Origin: Affinundibacterium baiyunense
Lineage (GTDB): Bacteria; Pseudomonadota; Gammaproteobacteria; Burkholderiales; Burkholderiaceae_D
Assembly (NCBI RefSeq): GCF_018139645.1
Contig: NZ_JAGSPM010000005.1
Coordinates: forward strand, 49,984-113,983
DNA length: 64,000 nt
Direction of reading: 5' to 3'
Shown here: one piece after another, positions 45,788-56,029 of the stretch
Numbering within the stretch: the stretch's first letter is position 1
Layout: every line of letters begins with the position of its first letter
Made by a program: the position numbers and the translations under genes
Notes under the pieces: generated by a model
Told to the model about the DNA's origin: nothing
What the model saw: the letters and a program-made list of their open reading frames with translations, nothing else
Databases searched by the model: none

Positions 45788-48106
45788 CTAATAATCAAAC
45801 TTTAATTCCGCTACCACACTGCGCTGGGTGTAGGGGTGGAATGCCCAATACTTTTTGTTGTTCAGATTATCGATACCAATTGCTCCACTCCATTGCTTGT
45901 CGAGTTTGTAGCGAATACGTAAATCCGCCACCAAGAAACTCGAAAAACCGAAGTAGGTGAAAGCATTGCTGTCGCTATTGTCCAAGGAACCGTATTGACG
46001 ACCACTGTAACGTACGCCGAGTGTGGTGGTAAGTTGTTCGTTGGCACGATAGCTGGCGACAAAATTCGCACGCCATTGCGGTACACGCGGCTGCCATTTG
46101 CCGACACTCTTCTGAAACTTATCGTTCTTAACAATTTTTGAATCTGCATACGTCACACTAGCGGCTAGATCAAGACCATTGATCATCACGTCACTATTTT
46201 GATATGCCAGCTCTAAACCATTGGTGCGGATTTTGTCGACGTTTTGAATATTCGTAATGTTTGGTGTGACCAAGGTATTGGTTTGTGAATACAAGGCGTC
46301 GTCGGTGTCTTCATGGAAGAAGGTCGCACGTAGTAAACCTTTGCCATCGTTGAGTGATTGTTCTGCGCTCCATTCGCTAGTCCAAGATTTTTCGGGCTTG
46401 AGATTAGGATCGTTGTTGACGATGGTTTGCGTTGATACTGTTCCTTGATAAAGTTCCGATACCGTTGGCATACGTACTGCACGTCCTAGCGATGCTTTTA
46501 AGGTGAGTTCATCACTTGCGCGGAACGCTACTGCGACCTTGGGTGAGAAGTAGTTCTCATCGCGTGTGCCAAAAGCTAGGGTGGTGCTGGCGTTGGAGAT
46601 GGCTCCATCATGTGCAGACCATTGTTCAAAACGACCACCAAGGATGGTTTTCCATGTCGCATTGATGCGCCATGCGTCTTGTAGGAAGAAGCTGTTCAGT
46701 TCAGAGTCGCCACGGAAAGCGGAGAAACGTTTGCTGGCTGCGCCGTTGATCCAGTCGGTGGTATCGGATACTAAAGTACGTAATTTGTACGCTTCGCGTT
46801 GATAGCCAAATTCAGCGGTGTGTTCGGCATTTGGGCGCCAGATGCCTTTTAAGGCGAGCGTGTTCCAACCTGTGCCGCTACCATCAGTGACACGACCAGC
46901 ACCACCCGCGTCTGCGCTTGGAATTGCTACGGTGGGCGCACGTGCTATATCTTTGTTGTAGTCATACAGGCTCGCCGCAAGTTCCCAATCCCAAGTTCCT
47001 TTGGTATTGCTTTTTACGTGCAATCCGTGGGTGATATGTTCGAGCTGATTTTTGCTATTCGCCATATCGGTAGGGTTGATCGTATATTTTTTTCCGGCGA
47101 TGTTTACGTCACCGCTATATACCGTGTTGCCAGCTGCATCGCGTAAATAGCTTTCAACCGAGCTATTCATATCATTGCGCCAAACACCGAAGGTATAACT
47201 TGCTCTTAGGGTTGGTGTGATGTCATAAGCTAGTTTGACCTTGGCGTGATCTTGTATGGTGTGATATTGCCCAGTTGCTGCCATCAACCACCAATCTTGG
47301 CCCTGTGGATTTTTGCCGGCAATTGCACCTGTTACAGCTTTTCCAGCGTTACCTGTGACGCCAGCAGAAACCAGTTTATTGGTGAATGCAATAGGATGAC
47401 CATCGCTATCTAAACGATTGATATTCACCCACCAAGAGAAGGCACCTTGTTTATCACCAACGCTGCCACTTAGTTGTTTGCCGCTAAATTTTTTGTCGGT
47501 ACCGTATTCTTGAAAGTTCTCGGAGAAGCCAACTAGCTTGGCATGGGCTTCAAATTTTTCTGGCATGCGAGTGACGTAATCAACTACCGCTCCAACTGAG
47601 TTTCCTGAATAGGCAGCAGAAAATGGCCCGTACAAAACATCAACACGTTGGATTTCTTCTGGTGTAACTAAGCCCCAGCGCGGTGTGAAAGTAGCGCCAT
47701 TACCTAACAAATTGGATAAAAGAATGCCATCTGCATACACGATAGAGCGCGCACTATTACCAGTGCCCGATGCACGTGTTGCTAATACCGCGTGGTTGAA
47801 ATCACCGACATAGCGCTTGCGCACTAACAAGCTTGGTAGATATTTGAGTGCATCTTCGGCATCAATCGCGTTGATGGTTTTCTCGATATCTTTTGCATTA
47901 ATCCCTTCGATCGTGGTGGGGATTTCTGTTGGCAAACTAGTTGGTTTATCGCCCTTGATGACGACACGATCAACGCTCGCTTTATCTTCTGTTGGTTGAT
48001 GGGCGCTCAGCTTGCTTAGTTCGTTGGCAAAAGTCGATTGTGATAAACAAGGAAAGGCGGCAGCGATCGCGCAAGCAATCACTGCTGGACGTAAAATGGT
48101 TTTCAT
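45788..48106 (-). CDS. TonB-dependent outer-membrane receptor, probably for copper
   Basis: A 772-residue receptor: signal peptide to STFANE, plug with DAEDALKYLPSLLVRKR, VLYGPFSAAYSGNSVG and VDYVTRMPE, then a barrel with the TonB-receptor end box (IGIDNLNNKKYWAFHPY) and C-terminal Y. It is closest to the cobalamin/iron-type receptors, but it lies between DUF2946 and the SCO/PCuAC genes, so copper is the likely cargo, as for OprC-type receptors. ATG 48106 chosen because it starts a normal signal peptide. Confidence 0.87.
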   Translation of the reverse strand: MKTILRPAVIACAIAAAFPCLSQSTFANELSKLSAHQPTEDKASVDRVVIKGDKPTSLPTEIPTTIEGINAKDIEKTINAIDAEDALKYLPSLLVRKRYVGDFNHAVLATRASGTGNSARSIVYADGILLSNLLGNGATFTPRWGLVTPEEIQRVDVLYGPFSAAYSGNSVGAVVDYVTRMPEKFEAHAKLVGFSENFQEYGTDKKFSGKQLSGSVGDKQGAFSWWVNINRLDSDGHPIAFTNKLVSAGVTGNAGKAVTGAIAGKNPQGQDWWLMAATGQYHTIQDHAKVKLAYDITPTLRASYTFGVWRNDMNSSVESYLRDAAGNTVYSGDVNIAGKKYTINPTDMANSKNQLEHITHGLHVKSNTKGTWDWELAASLYDYNKDIARAPTVAIPSADAGGAGRVTDGSGTGWNTLALKGIWRPNAEHTAEFGYQREAYKLRTLVSDTTDWINGAASKRFSAFRGDSELNSFFLQDAWRINATWKTILGGRFEQWSAHDGAISNASTTLAFGTRDENYFSPKVAVAFRASDELTLKASLGRAVRMPTVSELYQGTVSTQTIVNNDPNLKPEKSWTSEWSAEQSLNDGKGLLRATFFHEDTDDALYSQTNTLVTPNITNIQNVDKIRTNGLELAYQNSDVMINGLDLAASVTYADSKIVKNDKFQKSVGKWQPRVPQWRANFVASYRANEQLTTTLGVRYSGRQYGSLDNSDSNAFTYFGFSSFLVADLRIRYKLDKQWSGAIGIDNLNNKKYWAFHPYTQRSVVAELKFDY

Positions 48107-48284
48107 ACACGTTAGCTTCAAATCCTGCGGCATGAAGTCAGTTGCATCAGCCACAGCTTAATTCAATGGGTGAACTAGCGAATTGGCGATGGAATTCATC
48201 AAAGCCAAGCTAAGTTCGCGACATGTGCAATCCCATTTCAGTGCATAGCTCGATGCACTTACAATGAAGAATTGTCAGATTGAA

Positions 48285-48662
48285 TTAAGTGAGAACTGGT
48301 GGCCCGCGGGCGGGTAGGGGAGCCGCAACGATGGCCGCTAGACGAGCGGCAGGAATCGATTGCGTTGCATAAGATAAAGCGTGAACTGGTGGGCAAACTT
48401 CAGGTATCGGGACATCTGGTGCGATGGCGGTGGGCATACAAAACGAACACTCTAAGCTGTGTGTCGTCGTCTTGCCTTCAACAATCTTGCCAGACTCGTT
48501 GACGAATTTGATTCCCGTGCTGGTACAAATCATGCTGATACCTTTTCCACTAAACACAGGTGCAGCCATCGCAACGCTCAGCGTTAATCCGTAAAGGAAT
48601 AACACAGCGATCACGAGCTTGTTGGCGCGACGTAAGCGTTGGAATAGAGAAAATGTCAGCAT
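48285..48662 (-). CDS. DUF2946 family protein (second copy)
   Basis: About 125 residues with a hydrophobic signal (LVIAVLFLYGLTLSVAMAA) and the short cysteine motif LECSFCMP, ending ARGPPVLT, the mark of DUF2946. It heads the copper receptor cluster just as its relative at 33234 heads the MbnP/MbnH cluster. The frame runs open to 48806; ATG codons at 48662, 48686 and 48746 are all possible and no ribosome site decides. Confidence 0.72.
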   Translation of the reverse strand: MLTFSLFQRLRRANKLVIAVLFLYGLTLSVAMAAPVFSGKGISMICTSTGIKFVNESGKIVEGKTTTHSLECSFCMPTAIAPDVPIPEVCPPVHALSYATQSIPAARLAAIVAAPLPARGPPVLT

Positions 48663-48889
48663 GGGCGGCATTGTAGCAGGAAACATTTGAAGTGGTGTTG
48701 ATGCTACGCAGACTTTGTGTTGCGCAGTGATAAACTCGAACTTCATTTTGTAGATTGAACTAATATCGCTAGAGTTTGTTCTACACAAGTTTAGACTCAT
48801 GCACATTTGTTCGCTGTTTTTGGATGAAAAGATCGATGTATGTTGAGTTAATTAATTCACTTAGTTTTGTTTATAGATGGGGGATGAAT

Positions 48890-49396
48890 ATGTTGCAAAA
48901 ATATACGGCCACTTTAAAAACGAGTATGACCGCCGTGCTCGTGACTGCATTCACCTTCACGTGTATCAGCGGCTTCGCACACGCGCAAAAAATTGGCAGT
49001 GTCGATACGGTATTCAAGTTTATTGGTCCCGATCATAAGATAGTGGTGGAAGCTTATGATGACCCTAAAGTGAAAGGGGTGACTTGTTATGTGTCACGTG
49101 CTAAGACTGGCGGCATTAAAGGTGGTTTAGGCTTAGCCGAAGATAAAGCCGAGGCGTCAATATCTTGCCATCAAGTCGGACCGATTAGTTTTGACAAGCC
49201 TTTAAATCAACAAGAAGAAGTTTTTAATCAAAGCTTGTCGATCTTATTTAAAAAATTACGTATCGTGCGTATGGTGGATGTGCAGCGCAATAGTCTTGTG
49301 TATTTGACCTATTCCGATAAATTGATTGAGGGTTCTCCGCAAAATAGTGTGACTGCGGTGCCGGTGGATAGAAAAATTGCCATACCAATTAAGTAA
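48890..49396 (+). CDS. creA: CreA family protein
   Basis: A 168-residue periplasmic protein: signal peptide to GFAHAQ, then [42 protein letters not shown] read in parts and two cysteines ([13 protein letters not shown]) that likely pair. CreA is widespread and its function is unknown. The ATG at 48890 has GGGGGA at six bases; ATG 48884 is too close to it. Confidence 0.88.
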   Translation: MLQKYTATLKTSMTAVLVTAFTFTCISGFAHAQKIGSVDTVFKFIGPDHKIVVEAYDDPKVKGVTCYVSRAKTGGIKGGLGLAEDKAEASISCHQVGPISFDKPLNQQEEVFNQSLSILFKKLRIVRMVDVQRNSLVYLTYSDKLIEGSPQNSVTAVPVDRKIAIPIK

Positions 49397-49504
49397 TTTT
49401 CTTATGATTTAGAACATGCTTAGAATTGATTTCCAAGTGGAAATAATGTCTAATACTGTGCACCTGCTGTCCCTGCGATAATTTAAAAAAACTCTTACAA
49501 AAAA

Positions 49505-50371
49505 ATGAATCAACAAATTCAACCGGTGGTCAACGACAAACAAGCGGTCGATAATTTATTAAAAACGATCCGCATTCCGCCACGTCCAAGCTTGTTGGTT
49601 GATTTGCAAAAGGAGTTAAACAAAGATGAGCCAAGCGCCAAAGGCATGGCAAAAATCATCGCTAACGATGTTGCCTTGGCAGCGTCTCTTCTCAAATTAA
49701 CAAACTCCCCGTTCTTTGGCTTGCGTCTAAAAGCCCAATCAGTTGATCATGCAGTCAGTTTGATTGGTACGACACAAACCGGTATTTTGATGACGGGGAT
49801 CATTGCTCGTCAGTCGATTAGTAGTGGTGCGAGTTCTATGGGTAAGTTTTGGGATTTCTCTAGTAAACGCGCTCAAGCATTAAGTGCCATGGTGCGACGT
49901 ACTTCTGTTTGTTCGGCTGATGTGGCGCACACCTTTGGTTTATTTTGCGATATCGGTGTGCCTATTTTGATGGAGCGTTTTCCTGAGTATGCAGAGACTT
50001 GGAAGAAAGCCAATAGCGAATTCGATTTGCCGTTAACCGCAGTTGAAGATCAACACCACATCACGAATCATGCCTCGATTGGCTCTTTGATGGCGCGTAC
50101 TTGGGGTTTGCCTGAGCAAGTCTCAACTGCGATTTTGCTGCATCATGATTACAAAACTTTAGAAGATACCGCCACCGATGATAGCGTGCGTGGCTTAATC
50201 GCCTTGTGTGCTTTGGCAGAGTATGCGATTCAAAAATATGAAGGACAAGAGCGTCCCGCCGAGTGGTATAAGGGTGGTGAAATGGTTTGTCAGTATCTTG
50301 GTATTAGTGCAGAAGATGCGGAAGATTGGAGCGAAGAGCTGCAAGAGTCCTTCAACTCCGCACATTCATAA
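49505..50371 (+). CDS. HDOD domain protein
   Basis: A 288-residue cytoplasmic protein consisting of one HDOD domain (IPPRPSLLVDLQKELNKDEP, then IIANDVALAASLLKLTNSPFFGL, VSLIGTTQTGILM). HDOD proteins are non-catalytic relatives of HD phosphohydrolases used in signalling. The second half has HHDYKTL, an HD-like remnant. Partner unknown; single gene. Confidence 0.9.
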   Translation: MNQQIQPVVNDKQAVDNLLKTIRIPPRPSLLVDLQKELNKDEPSAKGMAKIIANDVALAASLLKLTNSPFFGLRLKAQSVDHAVSLIGTTQTGILMTGIIARQSISSGASSMGKFWDFSSKRAQALSAMVRRTSVCSADVAHTFGLFCDIGVPILMERFPEYAETWKKANSEFDLPLTAVEDQHHITNHASIGSLMARTWGLPEQVSTAILLHHDYKTLEDTATDDSVRGLIALCALAEYAIQKYEGQERPAEWYKGGEMVCQYLGISAEDAEDWSEELQESFNSAHS

Positions 50372-50475
50372 AAGCAAGCGGTTTAGATCAGCGTTTACAT
50401 CAATGTTGACATCAACACTGATATTACACATGGCAACAGTGTCGATGCCTTACTTGAGGCGAACTCCGCAACCGT

Positions 50476-50673
50476 CTAATTGGGTTTGAATCCCAACAAG
50501 CGCGCAGGCAAAAGCAAAATGGCGCGCAGTAACTCAAACACCGCATCGACTGTGATACCGATTAAACGGAACGGCAGCAGAATTAGCCATACCAGTGGAT
50601 ACAGCACCAATGCTAGCAAGGCCAAGGGCCAGCACAAAATAAAAACCACAATCCAAATTAAAAATCCCAACAT
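50476..50673 (-). CDS. Small hydrophobic membrane protein
   Basis: A 65-residue, almost wholly hydrophobic protein with two helices and a conserved-looking pattern (LYPLVWLILLPFRLIGI, LLPARLLGF). GAGG seven bases before the ATG supports a real gene. I know similar small proteins in Burkholderiales without a function. Confidence 0.65.
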   Translation of the reverse strand: MLGFLIWIVVFILCWPLALLALVLYPLVWLILLPFRLIGITVDAVFELLRAILLLPARLLGFKPN

Positions 50674-50874
50674 CGCGTTTCCTCAAAGATGGTTGTTAGA
50701 CCAGACTGTACGATAGATTATTCGTCGCTAAAACCAAAATCAGATCAACTGCATTTTTTGAGGTATAAAAGCGCAAATAAGCTGATCAGTGGTGATCGTT
50801 TCTGATAAGAATTTTGCTTCGAATGCAGTCTTGCAATAACGGCGGCGCGTCATTGTAAGATCGCAAGACGCGCT

Positions 50875-52356
50875 TTATTCTCTGCCACTTGCTAGCCAAG
50901 CGATAATTTCATCTAGCACAGCTTTCGCTTTGCTAGTTGCGGTCTCTTCCGTATTCATGATGGCAACGACTATCCAGTCTTTCTGCTGTTTGTCACGAAC
51001 ATAGCCCGCAATGGCCATCACATTTTTGAGATAGCCGGTCTTGATTCTTGCTCTTGCCTCTGCGCTGCTATTTTTTAGTCGATTACGCATGCTGCCATCG
51101 ACGCCGACGATTGGTAAGCTGCTGGCAAATTCTGGGTACCAATTGCTGTTGGCAGCCACACGCAAAATTTGCGCTAGTTGAGCGCTGGAAATTCTGTCTA
51201 TGCGCGACAAACCCGAGCCGTTTTCTATCAGTAAGCCTTGATCTGGAATACGATGTTTGGCAAACCATTCGCGAACAACAGCATTTGCGGCTTGATTAGT
51301 ATCCGCAAAGTTTTTTGCCAGCGTTGATTCTGCACCCAGCGTTAAAAACGCAATGCGCGTCATCGCATTATCAGAAAATTTGTTAATGATACGTAAGGTG
51401 TCTGCCAATGTTTCTGAGTCTTTCTGCTGCAATAATTTGGCGTTGGCTGGCACATTGCCATCGACGATTTTACCTTGCCATTCTCCACCTAGTTCACGCC
51501 AAAGTGCGCGTATGACTGTGCCAATATAAAGATTGCGTTCTAATAGATTGAGGTAGATATTGGCCTGACAGTTTTTTGGAAAGCTGCCTTGAAAGTTGAG
51601 TTCAATTTGCTGGTTTTCTAAGAGCTTGATTTGAGGAGCGAGCCAGCCATTTTTCCATTGATTGCAAGCTGCTTTGCTAGATTTCATTTGATTGATCAAG
51701 CGTACATTGTCTTGCGGCGTCGTCAGTTTGATGTCGATAGACGTGTTATCTGATGTGAGGTTAAATGCACTGATATTGCTGTGGATGAGTAATGCATCTG
51801 GTATTACATTGTAATAAGCATCGGGATTTTCATCAAAGGCTGGGGCGTTTATTTCCGGACGACTTGGCTGGAAATAGCTACGATCCAAAACAATATCTCC
51901 CTGTATCTCGCGTAAGCCTTGCTGGCGCAAGTTTCTCAACATTTGGCTTAATTTGTCCCAGGTAAAATTGGGGTCGCCGCCACCTTTCAAGTACAGGTTT
52001 CCTTTCAGTTGTGCGGCTTTAATCGGCACATCACTATAGATTTGCGTTTTCCAGCGAAAATTTGGACCTAGTTCGTCCAAGGCAATGAACGAAGTCAGCA
52101 CTTTTAAGGTTGATGCAGGACTTACCAATGTTTCTGCTTGATGACTCAACAGCGCTTGTCCTTCATGGGCGGGCAAGATTTGCAAGTGCAATTGACTAGC
52201 TTGGAGGCCTGTTTTTTTAATTAGCTGATCGACGTTCGTCGGCAGCGAGTCTTGTGCAAAACTGGGTAAGTGACACGAGAGGCTTAAGAGCGACACAAGA
52301 AAGAATGCGCGGCTAAGACGTTTAGCCAAGGTTTGATGAAGAGAATGAGGTGACAT
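50875..52356 (-). CDS. dacB: D-alanyl-D-alanine carboxypeptidase/endopeptidase, PBP4 (S13 family)
   Basis: Periplasmic peptidoglycan hydrolase of 493 residues with signal peptide. The three penicillin-binding motifs are visible: SxxK as S-T-L-K in SPASTLKVLTSF, SxN as SDN in NKFSDNAM and KTG in RIKTGYLKN. Between the first two lies the large insert with domains II/III that marks the S13 family. Single gene. Confidence 0.93.
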   Translation of the reverse strand: MSPHSLHQTLAKRLSRAFFLVSLLSLSCHLPSFAQDSLPTNVDQLIKKTGLQASQLHLQILPAHEGQALLSHQAETLVSPASTLKVLTSFIALDELGPNFRWKTQIYSDVPIKAAQLKGNLYLKGGGDPNFTWDKLSQMLRNLRQQGLREIQGDIVLDRSYFQPSRPEINAPAFDENPDAYYNVIPDALLIHSNISAFNLTSDNTSIDIKLTTPQDNVRLINQMKSSKAACNQWKNGWLAPQIKLLENQQIELNFQGSFPKNCQANIYLNLLERNLYIGTVIRALWRELGGEWQGKIVDGNVPANAKLLQQKDSETLADTLRIINKFSDNAMTRIAFLTLGAESTLAKNFADTNQAANAVVREWFAKHRIPDQGLLIENGSGLSRIDRISSAQLAQILRVAANSNWYPEFASSLPIVGVDGSMRNRLKNSSAEARARIKTGYLKNVMAIAGYVRDKQQKDWIVVAIMNTEETATSKAKAVLDEIIAWLASGRE

Positions 52357-52699
52357 GCTTGTTTCCTGAGCGGTGATTCTTGGTCAAGTAGTTTTCTTTT
52401 AATTATGACACGTTCAATTTGCAATTAAGTGAGCTGAAGAGAACTGAAGTGAACTTAAATGAACTTTATGGCGTAGGCTAACTCTATTTTCTTTTACTAA
52501 AATGCGTGAAATCGCAATAACTTAGTTGTTATATCAAATTCATCAAGAGAATGAGATTTGTAGTAAACACAAGTGATGGTAAAAGTAGAATCAGGATGTA
52601 GAGTCAAAAAGTAGAGTCAAAAAGTAGAAGTTGCGTTTGATAGAAGTTATTTAGTGAATCCTAGCGAAACCAAATAGTTAATCTTAAGAGGAGACTGTA
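52357..52699. other. Divergent promoter region with short repeats
   Basis: Four 10-mers like GAACTGAAGT at 52431-52470 and a 13-bp direct repeat GTAGAGTCAAAAA at 52598-52610 and 52611-52623. It holds the promoters of PBP4 and the tricorn-like gene; I cannot place -35/-10 boxes safely. Confidence 0.55.
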
Positions 52700-55600
52700 A
52701 TGCCTGTATCCATTATTAAAAAAACGACCATCAGTTTGATGCTTGGCGCTTGTTTTGTGAGCGCTTCTGCATTTGCTGACACTCAATTATTACGCCAACC
52801 CAGCGTCTCACGCGATCATTTGGCTTTTGTCTATGGTGGTGACATTTGGTTAGCCGATCGCGATGGGAAAAATCCTACGCGCTTAACACAACATCCAGCA
52901 GCAGAGTTTGCGCCAACTTTTTCTCCCGACGGTAAATGGCTAGCGTTTTCAGCGTCCTATGATCGCAATACCGATGTGTATGTGATGCCAGCCAAAGGTG
53001 GCGAGGCGCGTCGTTTGAGTTGGCATCCAGGTGCTGATGTTGTGGTTGGTTGGAGCCCTGATAGTAAACGGATTTTATTCTCATCTGGTCGCGAGATTAG
53101 CGTTAGCAGAAGTACCCATTTATATGAAGTGAGCGTTGAAGGTGGACATGAGCAAAAAGTGATGGATGCGATTGCTTTCGAAGGCAATTGGTCCGCTGAT
53201 GGTAAGTGGTTGGCTTATCGTCCTTTTCCGCAAGCCTACGCTGGCAGTAGTGGCTGGCGTCAGCATCGTGGTGGAACCACACCACCAATTTGGTTGATTG
53301 ATATTGCAGGTAAAAAGCTAGAAAAAATTCCGCATGAAAATGCGAGTGATAAATCACCAGTATGGATAGGTGATGATGTTTATTTTATTTCAGATAGAAA
53401 TGATGGTGCCGCCAACCTATTCAGCTATAACCGCAAAAGTAAATTGGTCAAGCAGCTAAGCAAAGAGATGGTGTGGGACATTCGTAGTATGAGTGCGTAT
53501 GACAAAACGATTGTGTATGAAGTCGGTGGCATTTTTAAAGAGTTCGATACAGTAAGCGGCAAAACTAAAACCCTCACTATCGACCTTAGTGCACAGACAG
53601 CACAAGCAAATCAATTACGACCACAGTGGAAAGATGCGGCTGCCAATATGACTTCGGCGAGTTTGTCGCCGACCGGCAAACGTGTTGTGGTAACAGCACG
53701 TGGCGAAGTTTTTACGGTGCCAGTGAAAGATGGCTCGGTGCGTAACCTGACCGAGACCGCCGGCGTGCGTGAAAAAGATGCGAGTTGGAGTCCGGATGGA
53801 AAAAGTATTGCCTATATTTCAGACGCGGGTATTGAGCATAAGATCGTGATCAAAGATCAAACTGGCGGCGACACCAGCAAGAGCTTTTCATTAGGCAAAA
53901 CCGGTTACTTCAGTTTGCTTGATTGGTCGCCAAACAGTCAGATGATTGTTTTTCAAGACAATCATTTGCAATTGTTTGTATTGAATATCGCACAAGGAAA
54001 AATTACCAAACTGGATGAGAGTGCGCGTCGTTCGACTTTCAATATTTCTTTTTCAAGTGATAGCCGCTGGTTAGCCTACACCGTCGCGGGTGCTAATCAT
54101 TTTTCACAAATCAAGCTCTATGATTTTACTTCCGGAAAAAGTACCACCATTACTGATGGTTTGAGCGATGCCGATTTCCCGGCCTTTGCTCCCAAGGATT
54201 ATCTCTACTTCACTGCATCTACCAACGCTGGACCTACTCATGTTGGTCTTGATATGTCGAGCCAAGAACGGCCATTGCGTAATGGCATTTACGCTGTGGT
54301 ATTGGCGGCAGATGGCAAGTCACCATTACTGCCGAAGTCGGGCGACGAAGAAGTGAAGAAAGAAATGAAGTCGGATGGCGATTCAAGTAAAGATAATGCG
54401 AAGAAAGACGACGCAAAGAAAGATGATGCCAAAAAAGATGAAGTTGCTAAATCTAGCAAAGCTATAAAAATCGATTTGGCAGGAATCCAACAACGCATCG
54501 TTGCCTTACCGATTGCCGAAAGAAATAATTTATCGCTGCAAGTGGCTAGTGATGGAGGTCTATTTTTCTTAGAGCGTCCACAACCGGGTGTGAGCAACGA
54601 TCCTCCAGCGGAACGCAGCGGCAACACCGCCAACTTGATGCGTTTTAATGCAGAAGATAAGAAAGCAAAATTAGTTAAAGCGGGCATCGCGAATTACAGT
54701 TTAAGTGCCGATGGCAAAAAACTGTTATTGCAATCGACTGGTGCCAAATTAGAAATTGCGGATGCTGCAGAAAAAATTGATCCTAAACCAATCAACCTGA
54801 GTGGCTTAAGAATGCGAGTTGATCCACGTGCAGAGTGGGAGCAAATTTTTAATGAAACTTGGTGGATGCAGAAAGAGTTTTTCTACGACGCTAATTTGCA
54901 TGGCATCGATTGGGATGCGATTTACAAACGTTACCATCCTATGCTCAAGCATGTACAACGCCGTGAAGATTTGAATGACTTGATGGTCGAGATGATCGGT
55001 GAATTACAAGTCGGTCATAACCGTGTCGGTGGTGGTGATATCCATCAAGAAACGCCTATTGCGGTAGGCTTATTAGGTGCTGATTTTAGTTTTGAGAATG
55101 GCTATGTCAGGATTAAATCGATTTTGAAAGGCGATCGTTGGAGCCCGTTTGCGCCTGCGCCTTTGGCCATCCCCGGTTTGGATGTAAAAGAGGGCGATTA
55201 CCTAGTTGCGATTGATGGCAAAACGATAGACGCAAAAACCAATTTGTTCTCTTTGTTAGAGAATAAAGTCGGCAAGCAAGTCAACTTAAGCATCATGCGC
55301 GATTTGACGAGCAAGACGACGCATCAAGTGGTGGTGCAACCCATTGCGAACGAAGCCGAGCTACGTCAATGGCATTGGATAGAGAAAAATCGTGAGTACG
55401 TGCAAAAGAAAACCGATGGCAAGGTCGCTTATGTGTATCTACCGAATACCGGAGGTGAGGGCTACCAGTACTTTAATCGCATGTTCTATGCGCAAGCCGA
55501 AAAATTCGCATTGATCGTCGATGAACGCCGTAATGGTGGTGGGCAAGCTGCCAATTACATTACGGATGTATTGAGTCGACAATATCTAGCGGGTTGGAAA

Positions 55601-56029
55601 GATCGCGATGGCATGATCTATGAAACACCAGGCGCAGCGATTTATGGCCCTAAAGCGATGTTGATTGATCAGGACGCAGGTTCGGGTGGTGATTTCTTGC
55701 CGTATGCATTTAAACGCATGAAGCTGGGTACCTTGATAGGCAAGCGCACCTGGGGTGGTTTGATTGGTATCTCTGCTAATCCGAATTTGATTGATGGAGG
55801 TAATTTGGTAGTGCCATTCTTCCGCTTCTTTACGCCAGATAACGAGTGGCGTATAGAAAATGAAGGCGTCGCCCCAGATATCGACGTTGATCTCGATCCT
55901 ATCGAAGTCAATCAAGGTAGAGACCCGCAATTAGATGCTGCGATTAAAGACGTGACAGAAAGATTAAAAACTTATCGCGACATCAAACTACGTGTGGCTC
56001 CGCCTATGCCGAGAAAGCTTGGGCAATAG
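52700..56029 (+). CDS. Tricorn-like S41 protease
   Basis: A 1109-residue exported protease (signal peptide to SAFA). N-terminal beta-propeller made of WD40/TolB-like PD40 units (FSPDGKWLAFSAS, WSPDSKRILFSSG, SWSPDGKSIAYIS), a second propeller part, then C1, PDZ (near 830-880) and the S41 core. Catalytic residues by alignment to Tricorn: H773 in VGHNR and S995 in DAGSGGD. A Lys/Asp repeat (AKKDDAKKDDAKKDE) fills 570-590. It degrades peptides from other proteases. AGGAG is upstream. Confidence 0.92.
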   Translation: MPVSIIKKTTISLMLGACFVSASAFADTQLLRQPSVSRDHLAFVYGGDIWLADRDGKNPTRLTQHPAAEFAPTFSPDGKWLAFSASYDRNTDVYVMPAKGGEARRLSWHPGADVVVGWSPDSKRILFSSGREISVSRSTHLYEVSVEGGHEQKVMDAIAFEGNWSADGKWLAYRPFPQAYAGSSGWRQHRGGTTPPIWLIDIAGKKLEKIPHENASDKSPVWIGDDVYFISDRNDGAANLFSYNRKSKLVKQLSKEMVWDIRSMSAYDKTIVYEVGGIFKEFDTVSGKTKTLTIDLSAQTAQANQLRPQWKDAAANMTSASLSPTGKRVVVTARGEVFTVPVKDGSVRNLTETAGVREKDASWSPDGKSIAYISDAGIEHKIVIKDQTGGDTSKSFSLGKTGYFSLLDWSPNSQMIVFQDNHLQLFVLNIAQGKITKLDESARRSTFNISFSSDSRWLAYTVAGANHFSQIKLYDFTSGKSTTITDGLSDADFPAFAPKDYLYFTASTNAGPTHVGLDMSSQERPLRNGIYAVVLAADGKSPLLPKSGDEEVKKEMKSDGDSSKDNAKKDDAKKDDAKKDEVAKSSKAIKIDLAGIQQRIVALPIAERNNLSLQVASDGGLFFLERPQPGVSNDPPAERSGNTANLMRFNAEDKKAKLVKAGIANYSLSADGKKLLLQSTGAKLEIADAAEKIDPKPINLSGLRMRVDPRAEWEQIFNETWWMQKEFFYDANLHGIDWDAIYKRYHPMLKHVQRREDLNDLMVEMIGELQVGHNRVGGGDIHQETPIAVGLLGADFSFENGYVRIKSILKGDRWSPFAPAPLAIPGLDVKEGDYLVAIDGKTIDAKTNLFSLLENKVGKQVNLSIMRDLTSKTTHQVVVQPIANEAELRQWHWIEKNREYVQKKTDGKVAYVYLPNTGGEGYQYFNRMFYAQAEKFALIVDERRNGGGQAANYITDVLSRQYLAGWKDRDGMIYETPGAAIYGPKAMLIDQDAGSGGDFLPYAFKRMKLGTLIGKRTWGGLIGISANPNLIDGGNLVVPFFRFFTPDNEWRIENEGVAPDIDVDLDPIEVNQGRDPQLDAAIKDVTERLKTYRDIKLRVAPPMPRKLGQ

